Source of the DNA: Baffinella frigidus
Taxonomy: Eukaryota > Cryptophyceae > Cryptomonadales > Baffinellaceae
Reading direction: 5' to 3'
NCBI GenBank assembly: GCA_026770585.1
Contig: MU646395.1
Coordinates: forward strand, 158,564 to 169,374
DNA: 10,811 nucleotides
The translations under genes and the position numbers were made by a program. Shown piece after piece: positions 6,812 to 9,800 of this stretch; the first letter of the stretch is position 1, and each line of letters opens with the position of its first letter. Under the pieces are notes generated by a model. That model had not been told where the DNA came from and ran no database searches. It saw nothing but the letters and a program-made list of their open reading frames with translations.

Positions 6812-9800
6812 GCTTCATCCCGATTTCGCTCTACGTTTTGATGGAGATCGCCAAGTCGGTCCAGGGGCTTCAGGTGCCCCCAGCTCCATTCTCGATTTAA
6901 TCCACTTTGGCGGTCATCCTACACGGGATAAAGTCACTCCGGTCATCCTACACGGGCCTGTATCCCCACCCCCCCCTCGCGGCCCGCCCCCTTGCCCCTG
7001 CTAGCGAGCAGCACCGTTGCAGGTGTAGGGGCGGAAGCCAGGGGGCGGGCGTAGCTTTGAGCGGGCCCCGTCAGCATCTTTCCTTCGTGCACGCCGCGAT
7101 ACCACTGTAGGGACTAGCCTTGGTGCCACGCAGCGGTGGGGGGTGAGTGAAATGTGTTCCTTAAGTTTGGGTGCGGCACCGAAGGCTGGTGGGGTCTGGG
7201 GGATGAGAGTTGCGTGGCGCCGGAGGGTGGTGTGGAGCCTGGGAGGGAGCGTGTGCGAGGATCGGGGGGTGTTGGCCGTGTGGCGGTCTTGGTGTGAGGA
7301 GCAGCGGGACATGCTGTGGAGAGCAGCGGCGAGGTGTCGCCTGGGCCTTGGTTGGGTGTTGCACATCAGCCGGTGTCGCACATCAGCCCAACGTCTATGG
7401 CTCCAAGTGCTCCCCGTCTGATCTTGGGTGGGCTGGCAGATCAACTGGGACATCGACATGTACCACCCCGAATGAGACACGCCCGCGCTCTCCCGCACCA
7501 CCAACCATGGAGCGTGGGCCTCGGTTGGCTGTGAACTCGTGGGGGGTTGACAGATGGAGGGTGGGACTGGCACCTAACCCCTAACCCCTAACCCCTAACC
7601 CCTAACCCCTAACCCCTAACCCCTAACTCCTAACCCAGATCAACCGGTGGAGATTTGGTCACGTACCACGCTAGATGTAGCGTAGCCGAAACCTTCGTAG
7701 TCCACCGTATGGTGATGCTCGGATCGCTATGGGCTCATAACCTCTGAATGGGCGCATAACCTCTCAACGTTACGCAGATCAACTGGGACATCGACATGTA
7801 TCACCCGGAGACAGACACGCCCGCGCTCACCCGGTAGACCCTAAACCCCAAGCCCAAAACCCAAACCCCAAACCTAACACGAAACACGAAACCCTAACAC
7901 TAAACACTAAACACTCAACAGCAAATTCTAAATCCTTCAAACTAAAAACTAAACACTAAACCCTAAACCCTAACCCCCAAACCAGGACAACAAACCTCAA
8001 CGAGGAGCTGGGCCAGATCCAGTATATCTTCTCGGACAAGACGGGCACGCTCACGCAGAACGTGCGAACCCTCAACCCTGGAATCTGAACCCAAACCCCG
8101 AAACCCTGGTGAATTTCGGGAGGATGAACCACATGGAGAAGTCTGTTCCTCCCTCTCAACCCTGGACCGCACAGACGAAACAACACAGAAAAGTCTGTAG
8201 CCCTAAACGCTGGGCCCTGAAATCTGAACCCGAACCCCAAACCCCCAAATCCTTATCCCGAAGCCCTAAACCATAAACCATAAACCCGAAGCCATAAACG
8301 CTGGATCCGAAACCCAAACACAGGTGATGGAGTTCCGCAAGTGCTTCATCTCCGGGGTGTCGTACGGGTTCGAGCCCTAAACCCTAAACCCTAAACCCCA
8401 AACCCTAAACACCAAACCCTAAACACCAAACACCAAACACCAAACACCAAACACCAAACCCTACCCTAAACCCCACACCCTAATCCCTAATCCCTCCCTA
8501 ATCCCTAATCCCTAATCCCTAATCCCTACCCCCTAAACCCACTGAACACTAAACACTAAACGCTAAATACTCTAACACGCAAATCCCCAACCACCAACCC
8601 CCAACCCCCAACCCGAAACCCGAAACTCCGGACCAGGTTCGGCACGACGGAGATCGGACTAGCGGCCGCGCTGCGGGGGGCCAACGTCGGCACTGCTCAC
8701 CCCTCCCAGGTGTCTTTTCGGGTTTAGGGTTTGGGCTTTTGGGTTGAGGGTTGAGGGTTGAGGGTCCACCTGCGGGGGGGCAACGTCGGCACCGCGGACC
8801 CATCCTAGGTTCGTTTGGGGATTAGGGTGTAGGGGGTAGGGTGCAGGGCGTAGGGGGTAGGGTCCAGGGTCCAGGGTCCAGGGTGTAGGGCCAAGCTGCG
8901 GGGGGCAAACGTCGGCACCGCTGACCCATCTCAGGTGCATTTCGGGATTATGGTCCAAGGTGTAGGGTCCAGGGTCCAGGGTCCAGGGTCCAGGGTGTAG
9001 GGTGTAGGGTGTAGGGTCAAGCTGCGCGGAGCCAACGTCGGGACCGCTGACCCCTCTCAGGTGCACTTCGGGTTCAGAGTGTATGTAGGGTGAAGAGTGT
9101 AGCGTGCAGGGTGCAGGGTGCATGGGGTAGGGGGTACGGTGCCGGGTGTAGGGTGTAGGGTGTAAGGCCCACCTGATACACTCAATCCTGAACACTACAC
9201 CCTGAACTGAAGGTCGAGGCGGAGCGATCGGCGAACCCGGAGAAGGCGCAGTACTACCGGGATCCTGCCATCAACTTCGATGACACGCGGTGAGACTACT
9301 CCCTGAACCCTAGACACTGGACACTGGACACTACACACTACACACTACACACTACACACTACACACTACACCCTAATCCCTAATCGCGGAGCGATCGGCG
9401 AATCCGGATAAGGCGCAGTACTACCGGGATCCTGCCATCAACTTCGATGACACGCGGTGAGACTACTCCCTGAAGCCTGAACCCTAGACACTACACACTA
9501 CACACTACACACTACACACTACACACTACACCCTAATCCCTAATCCCTAATCCCTAATCCCTAATCGCGGAGCGATCGGCGAATCCGGATAAGGCGCAGT
9601 ACTACCGGGTCCCTGCCATCAACTTCGATGACACGCGGTGAGATGAAACCCTATGCCCTGAAATCTAAAACCTTCGAGCTTGCTCCTCAGTTTGGTGAGC
9701 TCCCAACCGAAACCCGAAACCCTGCTCCCAACCGAAACCTGAAACACAGAACACTGAACCCTAAACCACAAACCCTAAACCCTTAGGCTACTGGGACGGT

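Larger units (their letters stand above)
8719..9172 (-). repeat. heptamers on the G-rich strand between exon 9 copies (TTTAGGG, TTGAGGG, TGTAGGG, TCCAGGG)
   Basis: Four blocks (about 8719-8766, 8815-8892, 8945-9017, 9070-9172) in which the + strand is G-rich, opposite to nearly all other arrays in the gene. The exon 9 copies between them keep + orientation, so the blocks were not simply inverted together with exon copies. Confidence 0.92.

Noticed and set aside
6477-6818. Minus-strand frame rich in [10 protein letters not shown]
   Set aside because: Direct translation of the AG/GT microsatellite.
7001-7573. 190-residue minus-strand frame in intron 5
   Set aside because: Composition (His/Pro/Arg/Ser-rich) fits a chance frame in GC-rich DNA and it overlaps the plus-strand exon 6 ghost.
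8364-8376. GGGTTCGAGCCC resembles a tRNA T-arm / B box
   Set aside because: It is the exon 8 donor region; no acceptor stem, A box or anticodon arm can be built upstream.
4585-9195. Long open frames rich in LHPTPYT or GSGFRVQ repeats on either strand of the arrays
   Set aside because: Period-7 arrays lack stops in some frames and give 21-bp (7-residue) peptide repeats automatically; no start context, no codon bias, no splice logic.
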